This document shows, in pieces, positions 10,422 to 18,728 of a stretch of DNA of 64,000 bases; position 1 is the stretch's first letter, and each line of letters starts with the position of its first letter. The position numbers and the translations under genes are program-made. The notes beneath the pieces are model-generated. The model was not told the origin of the DNA and did no database searches. It saw only the letters and a program-made list of their open reading frames with translations. The DNA is from Clostridiales bacterium. Lineage in GTDB: Bacteria > Bacillota > Clostridia > Christensenellales > Aristaeellaceae. The stretch spans positions 1 to 64,000 of the forward strand of contig SVGP01000007.1 of the NCBI GenBank assembly GCA_015056255.1, read 5' to 3'.

Positions 10422-11327
10422 TTATTCGCCCAAAATTCGCACTTCGGTTTCGAGATGCACGCCGTGTTTTTCAAATACGGTTTTCTGGACATGATGGATG
10501 AGGTCGAGGATGTCCTTTGCGGTGGCGTTTCCGGTGTTTATGATAAAGCCCGCGTGAAGAGCGCTTACCTGCGCCCCGCCTATGGATGCGCCTTTTAAGT
10601 TCGCGCTTTCAATGAGCGCGCCTGCAAAATAGCCTTCGGGGCGCTTGAAGGTGCTGCCTGCGCTCGGATAGGCGAGGGGCTGTTTTTCACGTCTCTTGGC
10701 GTTTAAGTCCTCCATGGTTTTGAGGATTACTTCTTTGTCGCCTTCTTTCAGGCGGAATTTTGCGCTGGTTACGATGCGTCCGGTTTTCAGGGGCATGCTG
10801 GTTCGGTAGCCCAATTCCAGTTCGCAGGCCGGATATTCTTTTATCTCCCCCGTTTCGGGATCGAAAACGCGCGCACTTACGCACACGTCGGACAATTGAC
10901 CGCCGTATGCGCCCGCGTTCATCGCCATGCCGCCGCCGAGGCTTCCGGGAATGCCGGAGGCGAATTCGAGGCCGGTGAGCGAATGATTGTAGGCGGTGCG
11001 GGCGATTTTGGACAAAAGCTCGCCTGACGAGGCGGTGATTTCGGTATCGTTTACCGCGATGCCCGAAAAATCCTCGCCCAGGACGATGGTGAGGCCTCTT
11101 ATACCTTTGTCCTTAACAATTAAGTTGCTGCCGTTACCGATGACGGTTACGGGTATAGCTTCTTTTTTGGCAAGGGCGAAAAGGGAAACGAACTCCTCTT
11201 CGTTTTTCGGAAACGCCATCACGTCCGCCGGGCCGCCCACCCGAAAAGTGGTGTGCTTTGAAAGCGGCTCATTGATCAGAAAGCGTACATGGGGCAATTG
11301 GGTTTTCATCATTTCGGCAGGGGACAT
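10422..11327 (-). CDS. murB: UDP-N-acetylenolpyruvoylglucosamine reductase
   Basis: A 301-residue FAD enzyme that makes UDP-MurNAc in peptidoglycan synthesis. FAD-binding motifs GNGSNLIVKD and GIPGSLGGGMAMNAGAYGG are present, as are the active-site serine region PSAGSTFKRP and the C-terminal catalytic Glu (LETEVRILGE). The layout is the type II form of Gram-positives. Start at 11327 has AGGAGG 9 nt upstream; another ATG at 11345 overlaps the previous stop but lacks a ribosome binding site. Confidence 0.96.
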   Translation of the reverse strand: MSPAEMMKTQLPHVRFLINEPLSKHTTFRVGGPADVMAFPKNEEEFVSLFALAKKEAIPVTVIGNGSNLIVKDKGIRGLTIVLGEDFSGIAVNDTEITASSGELLSKIARTAYNHSLTGLEFASGIPGSLGGGMAMNAGAYGGQLSDVCVSARVFDPETGEIKEYPACELELGYRTSMPLKTGRIVTSAKFRLKEGDKEVILKTMEDLNAKRREKQPLAYPSAGSTFKRPEGYFAGALIESANLKGASIGGAQVSALHAGFIINTGNATAKDILDLIHHVQKTVFEKHGVHLETEVRILGE

Positions 11328-11341
11328 ATCTGTTTCCCTCC

Positions 11342-12553
11342 TCATTCGGCGATTACATAGTCGAACTTACGCAGCATCTGCTGACTGTATGCAAAGATCA
11401 CAACATCGGGCTGAATTTCGCGAACGATGGCTTCTATGCTCTCGTTGGTGCTTCTTAAATCAATTGCGATAAGTTCGCCCGCAACGAGCGTAAAATACGC
11501 GGAAACCGGCGTTCCGTAGCTGTCCTTGAAAATGAGTATCTTTTTATCAGCTGCGTCTTTGTTGATCGTATGAAGCCGCGCAAGATAGTCGCCGTAAATG
11601 TAGTAAGCGGTGGTTGAGTAGCCATCGTCAGAATCGATATTCATCTTTTCGCGGTCGACCACGGTTTCGGAAAACGATCCGGATTTTTCGATTTTCACGC
11701 CCGTTTTTTCGGATGTGTATTCGATGTGCGTATCGTACGCGGGGTAAAGAAGGTGAATGTCGTCCACATCCACAATGCCAAGGCCAAGACGCTGGGCGAT
11801 TTCGCCTTTAAAGATGTCCTTGTGCACTTCGTCGACGAATCTTTCGTAATCAAGCGCAGTTTCGTCAAGGCCCAGATCAAAATCGCGGTTTAGGTTCCGG
11901 ACGGCTTCAGCAGCAGTTTCAAGCGCCATTCTGTGCGTCCAGTGGATGTCGGAATTGAAAATCGCCTGATCGGGCGTAAGGCCGGCTGTGCGGTAGGCGA
12001 CGCGGCTGTCAGTTACGGAAATGCCTGCTTTTTTGAAGGCTTCAATGAATTCGTCGGCGAAAGCATTGTTGTCGTCCATCGGGCGGTATTTTTCGGGCAG
12101 AAGAGATTCCTCATACACGCCGCCGTGGCAGTAGACAAAGGCGGTGGGGATGTTCATTTCCTCTTCCAGGCGGATCGAAAAGTCGATCAGCTCCTCCATC
12201 TTTTCGTAGGTGGATTTCTGGGTGAACATGTCGTAATACGCACCGTTTGCAAGGCGCACGGTGTCCTTTCCGCCGACGTCGTAGATATCTTTTCCAAGAA
12301 GAGACTGGAAACGCGCATTCAGCACGCGCATTTCGTCCCTTAAAAACAGCCGCTCGTTGGCGTTTCCGTTCAGTTTATAGATGCGCGCTTCGATGTTGTC
12401 CAGAATCGTGGGGTTCTTGGGCAGTTTTTCCTTATAGCTTTTGAAAAAGCCGTAGGCGTACATGCGGCCGTGCTGAACCATGGTCACGCAAAAGACGGTG
12501 CACAGAAAAGCGATAAACAAAACAGCCAAAGCGCGGTTTAACCATTTTCTCAT
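11342..12553 (-). CDS. AlgJ/AlgX-like SGNH protein, partner of MBOAT acyltransferase
   Basis: A 403-residue protein with one N-terminal membrane anchor (about 8-28) and an external SGNH-hydrolase-like domain. The Asp-His pair is in SDIHWTHRM and the serine motif is KDSYGTP, as in alginate acetyltransferase partners AlgJ and AlgX (DHHW family). It should take an acyl group delivered across the membrane by the MBOAT protein encoded immediately upstream (11-bp gap) and transfer it to a surface polymer. The polymer is unknown. Only motif-level similarity supports the call. Confidence 0.8.
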   Translation of the reverse strand: MRKWLNRALAVLFIAFLCTVFCVTMVQHGRMYAYGFFKSYKEKLPKNPTILDNIEARIYKLNGNANERLFLRDEMRVLNARFQSLLGKDIYDVGGKDTVRLANGAYYDMFTQKSTYEKMEELIDFSIRLEEEMNIPTAFVYCHGGVYEESLLPEKYRPMDDNNAFADEFIEAFKKAGISVTDSRVAYRTAGLTPDQAIFNSDIHWTHRMALETAAEAVRNLNRDFDLGLDETALDYERFVDEVHKDIFKGEIAQRLGLGIVDVDDIHLLYPAYDTHIEYTSEKTGVKIEKSGSFSETVVDREKMNIDSDDGYSTTAYYIYGDYLARLHTINKDAADKKILIFKDSYGTPVSAYFTLVAGELIAIDLRSTNESIEAIVREIQPDVVIFAYSQQMLRKFDYVIAE

Positions 12554-12564
12554 AAGGCGAATCC

Positions 12565-13971
12565 TCAGAAATTAAAGTAGATAAAGGGGTTGTAGCTTCC
12601 GACAATTACATAGGAAATCGAGATGACGGTAATTACAATAAGGCCAGCAAAGCGGACAATCTCGCTGACGGGTTTGGGAATCCGCAGCTTTTTCTCGATA
12701 AACGGCCCGACGGGCAGAGAAACGATGATGGACAGCACAAAGAAAATGCCGTATTCGTGGGCAAAGATGCCGGTTAGCGTGTTCCAGACAGGCGCGCCGT
12801 TTAAAAAGAACATGGTTTTATAGTGGTTAAGCGCGTGAAGTACGCTTTCTGAGCGAATGAGCACCGTGACCACGACCACAAAGAACATGGCGTAGATGTG
12901 TCCATACCACTTTTTCTCCATGTGCTTTCCGATGCCGGTGAGCCTTTCGATCACCTGAACGAGGAAAAAGCCAACGCCCCACAAAACATACGTCCACTGC
13001 GCGCCGTGCCAAAGGCCGGTCAATGACCATACGACAAACATATTGAATATGAGCCGCCCGGTTTTGACCCTGCTTCCGCCCAGCGGGAAAAACACGTAAT
13101 CGCGAAACCACGAGGTGAGCGAAATGTGCCATCTGCGCCAGAATTCGGCGACCGACTTTGAAAGGAAGGGATAATCGAAGTTTTCAAGGAAATGGAAACC
13201 GAACATTCTGCCAAGGCCGATGGCCATGTCGGAATAGCCGGAAAAATCGTAATATACCTGAATGAGGTAAGCAATCGCGGCGTACCACATGAGCGCGACC
13301 GAGATTTCACTTTGGCTGTAGGCAAAAACCTTGTCGACAATCAGCGCAAGGTTGTTGGCGAGAATCGCCTTTTTGGCAAAGCCGACCAGAAAACGCCTTA
13401 AGCCCGAACAGAAATCGTCCAGCGTTTCCTTTCGGTTTTTGATCTCGTCCGCAACGGTCTGATACCGGACAATCGGGCCTGCGATCAGCTGGGGGAAGAA
13501 GGAAATATAAAGGCAAACGCCCATGAAGTTTTTCTGAACCTCGCCCTTTTGCCTGTATACATCGATCACATAGCTCATCGCCTGAAAGGTGAAAAAGGAA
13601 ATGCCGATGGGCAGGGCAAGGCCGGGATCGGGGAGATTGATTGAAAAGGCTTTGTTTAAGTTGGATACGATAAAGGTTGTATATTTAAACACGCCCAGAA
13701 GGCCTACGTTCATTACGCAGCTGATGGCAAGAAGCGTCTTTGCCGCGCGTTTGTGGGCGCGATAGCGGTCGATTCCAAGCGCAAAAAGCCAGTTCATAAA
13801 AATACTGGCCAGCATCACAAATACAAACGCGGGCTCGCCCCACGCGTAGAAAAGTAGGCTGAATACGGTCAGAATCGCGTTGGCGGCGGTTCTGTTTTTG
13901 CGGAAAAGATAATAGACGCCAAGTACGATCGGCAGAAAGAAAAACAGAAATGCGTTGCTTGAAAAAACCAT
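12565..13971 (-). CDS. MBOAT-family membrane O-acyltransferase (AlgI-like)
   Basis: A 468-residue polytopic membrane protein with about ten helices. The signature WRRWHISLTSWFRDYVFFPLGG and the catalytic His in GLWHGAQWTYVLWG are intact. AlgI/DltB-type proteins pass an acyl group, usually acetyl, across the membrane to a partner. The AlgJ-like gene at 11342 supplies that partner. The target could be a wall teichoic acid, peptidoglycan or an exopolysaccharide; the sequence does not decide. A ribosome binding site AAAGGAG lies 7 nt before ATG. Confidence 0.9.
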   Translation of the reverse strand: MVFSSNAFLFFFLPIVLGVYYLFRKNRTAANAILTVFSLLFYAWGEPAFVFVMLASIFMNWLFALGIDRYRAHKRAAKTLLAISCVMNVGLLGVFKYTTFIVSNLNKAFSINLPDPGLALPIGISFFTFQAMSYVIDVYRQKGEVQKNFMGVCLYISFFPQLIAGPIVRYQTVADEIKNRKETLDDFCSGLRRFLVGFAKKAILANNLALIVDKVFAYSQSEISVALMWYAAIAYLIQVYYDFSGYSDMAIGLGRMFGFHFLENFDYPFLSKSVAEFWRRWHISLTSWFRDYVFFPLGGSRVKTGRLIFNMFVVWSLTGLWHGAQWTYVLWGVGFFLVQVIERLTGIGKHMEKKWYGHIYAMFFVVVVTVLIRSESVLHALNHYKTMFFLNGAPVWNTLTGIFAHEYGIFFVLSIIVSLPVGPFIEKKLRIPKPVSEIVRFAGLIVITVISISYVIVGSYNPFIYFNF

Positions 13972-14065
13972 GGATGAGCTCCTTTTGTGGGGAATGGGGA
14001 AATAACCGACATACCGCGGGCGGGAGGCGCAAAAGCGCTTCCCGCCCGGGAAGGATTCACTTCTT

Positions 14066-14836
14066 TTACGCTCTTAAGGCGCTTAATACCTTGAACGCTT
14101 CGCGCGCGTCCCTGGAAAAATCGTCGCAGCCGGCTTCAACGCTCACGCGGCCTTCGTAGCCCATTTCCTTAAGGGTTTCGAAAATGTCTGCATAGCGTTC
14201 GCCGTCGCCCTCTTTGGGGAACTTTCTGCCGATGGCGTTTGCGATGTGGACATGCTTAAGCAGCCCGCCCGCCATGGTGAGCGCGCTTAAGGGCTCGCTG
14301 CCCAGCGCCATGTGATAGGTGTCTGCAAGAACCGCGATATGGGGCATCTGAATAAGCGAGGCCATGAGCGTGGCTTCGGAGACGAAGTTCATGATGTTGC
14401 ACTCACCTGCTCTGAGGGGCTCGATGACGACGGTAATGTCGTTTTCCATGGCGTGGCGCTCGACCAGGCGCAGATAGTTTCCGATCTGACGCCATGCAAC
14501 AGCGGTATCAAAGCCGTCCGGCACGCGGCGGGAATTGCCGCTGCCGAACACGACAACCTTAACGCCTAAGCGTCTTGCGCGGGCAAAGGCTTTGTCGAGA
14601 TAATCATGGATGGCCTGCGCGTTTACATTTTCGCCGACCACCTTGATGTCGCCCGGCAGCATGCAGTTGCAGGCTTCCACCTTGATGGGGGCCGCGTCCA
14701 CGAGCGCGCAGACGGAGGCGAATTCCTCTTCCGTCATAGCGTAAAGCTTTGCAAGGTTGAATTCCAGATAATCAAAGCCGATTTCGGCGATTTCGTTTAT
14801 ATTGGTAACATCGGTGCAAATGCCGAGGCGGATCAT
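14066..14836 (-). CDS. Sugar phosphate isomerase/epimerase-like TIM barrel
   Basis: A 256-residue xylose-isomerase-like TIM barrel. Likely metal ligands: Glu of VVIEPLRAGE, Asp of VLADTYHM, His of HVHIANA and Glu of SVEAGCDDF. It lies 23 bp downstream of the TIM-barrel/dehydrogenase fusion on the same strand, so it probably acts in the same pathway, perhaps oxidation and isomerisation of an inositol or keto-sugar. Substrate not identifiable. Confidence 0.85.
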   Translation of the reverse strand: MIRLGICTDVTNINEIAEIGFDYLEFNLAKLYAMTEEEFASVCALVDAAPIKVEACNCMLPGDIKVVGENVNAQAIHDYLDKAFARARRLGVKVVVFGSGNSRRVPDGFDTAVAWRQIGNYLRLVERHAMENDITVVIEPLRAGECNIMNFVSEATLMASLIQMPHIAVLADTYHMALGSEPLSALTMAGGLLKHVHIANAIGRKFPKEGDGERYADIFETLKEMGYEGRVSVEAGCDDFSRDAREAFKVLSALRA

Positions 14837-14859
14837 GGCTTATTGCCCCCTTTTTTTGA

Positions 14860-16902
14860 TTACTTGTTGCCGTAGGTGCCTTCAGTGTCGAGGGTAACGC
14901 CGTCTCCGGTCTTTAAGCGGGAGGTCGCGCGGCGCTTGTTGAGCTCTTCCAAGAACTTGTCCTCGTCGAGGGGCAGCTCGATGGTCTGGTCAAGCCAACT
15001 GGAAAGATGCATGGCGTTGGAGATGGTGAGGCCGTTGATGCCCTCTTCGCCGCCCGCAACGAGTTCGCCGCGGCCTAAGATCTTATCGGTGAACTGCTGA
15101 AGAACGCCAACATGCTGGGGATTGAGGCCGTCGGTTTCTACTTCGGTTACTTCAACCTCGGGGGAGCCGAAGCCGCCCTTATAGGTCTTGTGGAATTCGT
15201 TGATGTCAACGGCGAGCTTTTTCTTGATGAGGGTCTTGCCGTCGCAGATGAGCTGGCCGCCGTCAAGGTCGATCTCCAGGCGGTTGGTGCCGGGGCAGTC
15301 GGAGGTGGTGGTGATGAATACGCCGGTCGCGCCGTTTTCATATTCGACATATGCGGTTACGTCGTCTTCAACCTCGATATCGTGCCATTTGCCGTTGTGG
15401 GTAAAGGCGCGAACCTTTTTGGGCATGCCGCAGATCCACTGCCACAGGTCAAGGTTGTGCGGGCACTGATTGAGAAGCACGCCGCCGCCTTCTCCGCCCC
15501 AGGTTGCGCGCCATGCGCCGGAATCATAATAGCTCTGGGAGCGGAACCAGTCGGTGATCAGCCAGTTGGTGCGGCGAATCTGGCCCATTTCTCCGCTGTC
15601 CACGATTTCCTTCATCTTTCTGTATACGCAGTTGGTGCGCTGGTTGAACATGATGGCGAAAACCTTGTCGCACTTTGCGGCATATTCATTGAGCTCTCTG
15701 ACAGCCTTGGTGTAAACGCCGGCGGGCTTTTCGCTCATCGCGTGAAGGCCCTTGGAAAGCGCCTCTTTGACAAGGCCGGGATGGTCGTAGTGGGGGGTGG
15801 CGATGATGACGGCGTCGACAAGGCCGCTGTCCATCATTTCAGAAGCGGTGGCAAAGACTTTTACGCCTTCCAGATTCTCGCTGGCCCACTTCTGTCTTTC
15901 TTCCTTAACGTCTGCTACGGCGCAAAGAACCATGCCGTTTACCTTGCCTGCAATGATGTTTTTTGCGTGACCGGAACCCATGTTGCCGATACCGATGATG
16001 CCGACTCTTACCTGATCCATTTTCGTCCACACTCCTGTCTCGTTGGTCTGATAGCCGATGTTTCCAAGAATCTTTTTAAGCGCGTCCGCAGCAGCCGCAA
16101 AAGCGGTCTGGCTGTCGGGATAGGAATACTTGTGCTTGACTTCCTCCCCCTGAAGGTTTTCAAGGCCGGAAAATACGCGAAGGTGAGGTTCGATCGTTAA
16201 AAGCATATCGCTTTCGTTTGCGCAAAGGCCTTTTAGGATTTCCTCTACGTTTCCGTCGCCGCAGCCGGAGGGAACCACCGCGCCGCCGTCCATAAGCGCG
16301 TCCTTAATGTGCATATAGAAGATATGATCCTTCAAAAGCGCGAAATTTTCAATCGGCTTTTCGCCGCACTGGATGAAGTTGGCCGGGTCAAAGATGCACT
16401 TTAAGCGGCCGCCGAAATGCCTGATGAGATCCAGGCATCTTTCTGCCGTGTCGCCGTAAATGCCCTTCTCGTTTTCGTGGCAAAGATATACGCCCTTCTC
16501 CTCGGCGGCTATGAGCATTTTTTCAAGTCTGTCAATGACAATATCTCTGTACTGGGCGGGGTCTTCATCCTTCGGATAATAGAAGGAGAACATGCGCATG
16601 TATTTGCAGCCGAGAACCTCGCAAAGCTCAAGCGCATGCTTGAACTGATCAAAGTGTCCGTCAAATTCGTCGTTCACGGAAATCTTTCCGAACGGAGAAC
16701 CCATGGAGGAAACGGAAATGCCTTCGTTATTCAGCGCAGCGCGGATTTCCTTTGCTTCTTCAAGCGTCAGGTCCTTCACGTTTTTGCCATTCACGCCTCG
16801 AAGTTCTATGCAGGCGATGCCCGCTTTTTTCAAAGCTTCGATTTGTCCAACCAGATTGTTGTCCGCTTCATCTGCAAAAGCAGAAAGAATATATCTCGCC
16901 AT
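14860..16902 (-). CDS. Fusion: TIM-barrel isomerase plus Gfo/Idh/MocA dehydrogenase
   Basis: This 680-residue protein joins two enzymes usually encoded separately. Residues 1-285 form a xylose-isomerase-like TIM barrel with ligands in LCHENEKG, IFDPANF, YMHIKDA and TIEPHL. From about 295, MDQVRVGIIGIGNMGSGH opens a Rossmann domain, followed by the Gfo/Idh signature with the catalytic Lys in MSEKPAG. Start at 16902 (ATG, AGAGG 7 nt upstream) is preferred to a GTG two codons earlier. An internal ATG at 16020 has an AGGAG 11 nt upstream, so the dehydrogenase could also be made alone. NAD(P)-dependent oxidation coupled to isomerisation is inferred. Confidence 0.9.
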   Translation of the reverse strand: MARYILSAFADEADNNLVGQIEALKKAGIACIELRGVNGKNVKDLTLEEAKEIRAALNNEGISVSSMGSPFGKISVNDEFDGHFDQFKHALELCEVLGCKYMRMFSFYYPKDEDPAQYRDIVIDRLEKMLIAAEEKGVYLCHENEKGIYGDTAERCLDLIRHFGGRLKCIFDPANFIQCGEKPIENFALLKDHIFYMHIKDALMDGGAVVPSGCGDGNVEEILKGLCANESDMLLTIEPHLRVFSGLENLQGEEVKHKYSYPDSQTAFAAAADALKKILGNIGYQTNETGVWTKMDQVRVGIIGIGNMGSGHAKNIIAGKVNGMVLCAVADVKEERQKWASENLEGVKVFATASEMMDSGLVDAVIIATPHYDHPGLVKEALSKGLHAMSEKPAGVYTKAVRELNEYAAKCDKVFAIMFNQRTNCVYRKMKEIVDSGEMGQIRRTNWLITDWFRSQSYYDSGAWRATWGGEGGGVLLNQCPHNLDLWQWICGMPKKVRAFTHNGKWHDIEVEDDVTAYVEYENGATGVFITTTSDCPGTNRLEIDLDGGQLICDGKTLIKKKLAVDINEFHKTYKGGFGSPEVEVTEVETDGLNPQHVGVLQQFTDKILGRGELVAGGEEGINGLTISNAMHLSSWLDQTIELPLDEDKFLEELNKRRATSRLKTGDGVTLDTEGTYGNK

Positions 16903-16985
16903 ATGCACACCTCTTACATTTTATAACATTCCATTTAATAGTATACCGTTTACGCTTGCTTCCGTCAAGCAGAAAAACAAAATCA

Positions 16986-17058
16986 CAGGACGGAAAACCC
17001 GTTCCCCACCTCAGAAATACGATGATTTCTTTCCGTAGGGAACGGGTTTCCCGTCCTG
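16986..17058. terminator. Long inverted repeat, probable end of the signalling operon
   Basis: Arms of 23 bp (starting CAGGACGG, 21 of 23 matching) enclose a smaller AGAAAT/ATTTCT hairpin. On the minus strand a T-rich stretch follows. A further hairpin with GGCGCTGT/ACAGCGC-like arms lies at about 17077-17105. Together these separate the signalling operon from the fusion gene; the long arms could also mark a small palindromic repeat element. Confidence 0.55.
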
Positions 17059-17159
17059 AATGGATGTTATTTGCGCTGTTGTACTTCATGAGACAGCGCC
17101 GTTGTTTTTACTGATGCAACGCCTGATCTATCCATCGGCGGCTGCCAATATGCGATCAG

Positions 17160-18722
17160 TTACTGCATATGCCAGCTGATCTGATAAAGCTTTTCACCCA
17201 TCTTCAGAATATCCTGCTGATGCAGCTGAACGGGTCGGTCGATCTTCTTGCCGTTGACATAAGTACCGTTCGCGCCCAGGTTTTCCAGCACGACGACGCC
17301 GTTGGCAAAAGAGATTCTGGCATGCACGCGGGACAGCTTTTCATCGCCGGAGATGACCATATCCGCCTCGGGCGCTTTGCGTCCGATGATCAGCGTTTCG
17401 TTCATCGCCATCGTATATACGCTGCGGTCATCGGTTCGAATCAGCCTGATCATCATCTTCGCCGGTTCCATGTCTACAACCGTCGCGCCGTTATCTCTAT
17501 TATCGTGGATTACCGTCCGATCCACGCGGATTTCCGTCTTTTGTTCTTCAACAGGCTTTTTGCGCGTCAGCACAACCAGCAATACAACCAGCAGCGCAAC
17601 CAGCACGACGCCCAGAATCACGATCGGATTCTCTTCGACAAATTCGATAATCTTATCAAAGAGGGTAGGATCGGGCACCGGATCCGTGGGATCCGGCGTA
17701 GGCATATTGGTGGGGTCCGGCGTGGGCTGCGTCGTGGGACCCGAGATCATATCCGTGGGACCCGGCGTGGGCTCCGAAATGATGATTACGCTCTGTGCGT
17801 TCATCCAATCTTTATAAGCCAGCTGACGGGCGGAGGAAAGCGCAAAGTCGTCTGCAAGCAGGGTGTTATTGTCTAATCTGAAAATAACCTCAAAGCTGCT
17901 GACCGACTCCGGCAGGCTGGATTTGGCAAGCTTCACAACGCGGAAATACTGTTCGTTCTGTTCCAGCTTTTTGGCGTTGGCCTGAGCGTTGTTTCTTTCG
18001 CCGTATTCTACGCTGATCATCGCGCCGCCTGCACTCGAAGTGGCGTATGCGCCGTAGTTTTCGATCTTGTCATTGTCCCTGTTGCCGGCAGTGAGCTCAA
18101 ACGCGTAGGCGTAAACAGTGACATTGGAAGAGGTAATCTGAGAGATCAGGTTAGAAGACTTCTCGACATCATCGTTCTCACCATCGGAGAGGATTACGAT
18201 GCACGCGCGCTCATATGTCGTCTGATCTTCAAACAACGTTACGGCGCTTGCAACCGCAGCGTTCAGCTGTTTTGCATTGCCATTTCTCTTAAGACCGGCC
18301 TGCGCATTTAACGCCGCTTTATCGTTTGTCCACTGAAGGTTATAGGCGGACATCTCCGTCGTCATCACAGCAGCCATATCCTTTTCAGGCAGCAGATTGA
18401 TCAGCTCAGGCAGCGTTTTCATTGCCGTTTCAAAGGAAGCAGCGCTCATCGAAAGATCGACTAAGAACACCCAATGCGTCACAACGTCGGATCGTCCGAT
18501 GGAGGATACGGATTTTACTTCAATTGCTTCCGTGTTTGCCGATACCGAAAAATCAGCGGGCTGCAGATTATCGATCGTCGGAACGGATACAATCAGATCC
18601 AGGGTACCGTCATCCTGAAAAACAACATTCTGTAAAGTCAGCTTGCCTTCAGCGCTTGCACCCAAAACGCCTGTGAAAAGCATCATCATTATCAGAAGTA
18701 CAATAGTAATCTTCTTTTTCAT
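17160..18722 (-). CDS. Transmembrane VWA-FHA protein
   Basis: A 520-residue protein with a Sec signal peptide (1-25). An external von Willebrand A domain follows (about 80-260), with MIDAS-like DLSMS and VILSDGEND. Next come a further beta-region, a Pro/Thr linker with repeated PTPDPT (about 325-360), one membrane helix (about 370-392) and a cytoplasmic FHA domain (about 425-520) with IIGRK, SRVHAR and LGANGTYVNG. The juxtamembrane segment holds RTVIHDN and ATVVDME, possible phospho-Thr docking sites. It is the last gene of the operon, 6 bp after the kinase gene. Inferred role: couples an external ligand or adhesion event to the phospho-signalling proteins inside. Start ATG 18722 is favoured over GTG 18728 by GAGG at 9 nt. 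Confidence 0.9.
   Translation of the reverse strand: MKKKITIVLLIMMMLFTGVLGASAEGKLTLQNVVFQDDGTLDLIVSVPTIDNLQPADFSVSANTEAIEVKSVSSIGRSDVVTHWVFLVDLSMSAASFETAMKTLPELINLLPEKDMAAVMTTEMSAYNLQWTNDKAALNAQAGLKRNGNAKQLNAAVASAVTLFEDQTTYERACIVILSDGENDDVEKSSNLISQITSSNVTVYAYAFELTAGNRDNDKIENYGAYATSSAGGAMISVEYGERNNAQANAKKLEQNEQYFRVVKLAKSSLPESVSSFEVIFRLDNNTLLADDFALSSARQLAYKDWMNAQSVIIISEPTPGPTDMISGPTTQPTPDPTNMPTPDPTDPVPDPTLFDKIIEFVEENPIVILGVVLVALLVVLLVVLTRKKPVEEQKTEIRVDRTVIHDNRDNGATVVDMEPAKMMIRLIRTDDRSVYTMAMNETLIIGRKAPEADMVISGDEKLSRVHARISFANGVVVLENLGANGTYVNGKKIDRPVQLHQQDILKMGEKLYQISWHMQ
17468..17525 (-). other. Candidate pTxxD docking motifs in VWA-FHA protein
   Basis: The segment encodes RTVIHDN and GATVVDME between the membrane helix and the FHA domain. 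Thr with Asp at +3 is the classic preference of many FHA domains. Similar motifs occur in two other proteins of the operon (20862-20879 and 23209-23226). Confidence 0.45.
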
Positions 18723-18728
18723 CGTCAC

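Noticed and set aside
15112-16200. Long plus-strand open frame opposite the fusion gene (similar cases at 30248-31282, 40000-40974, 50643-51830 and minus 59973-61043)
   Set aside because: These mirror real genes and arise from their GC-rich third positions. They have no credible domains or ribosome binding sites.
16908-16908. GTG start for the fusion gene
   Set aside because: The ATG at 16902 has correctly spaced AGAGG; the GTG would overlap that site.
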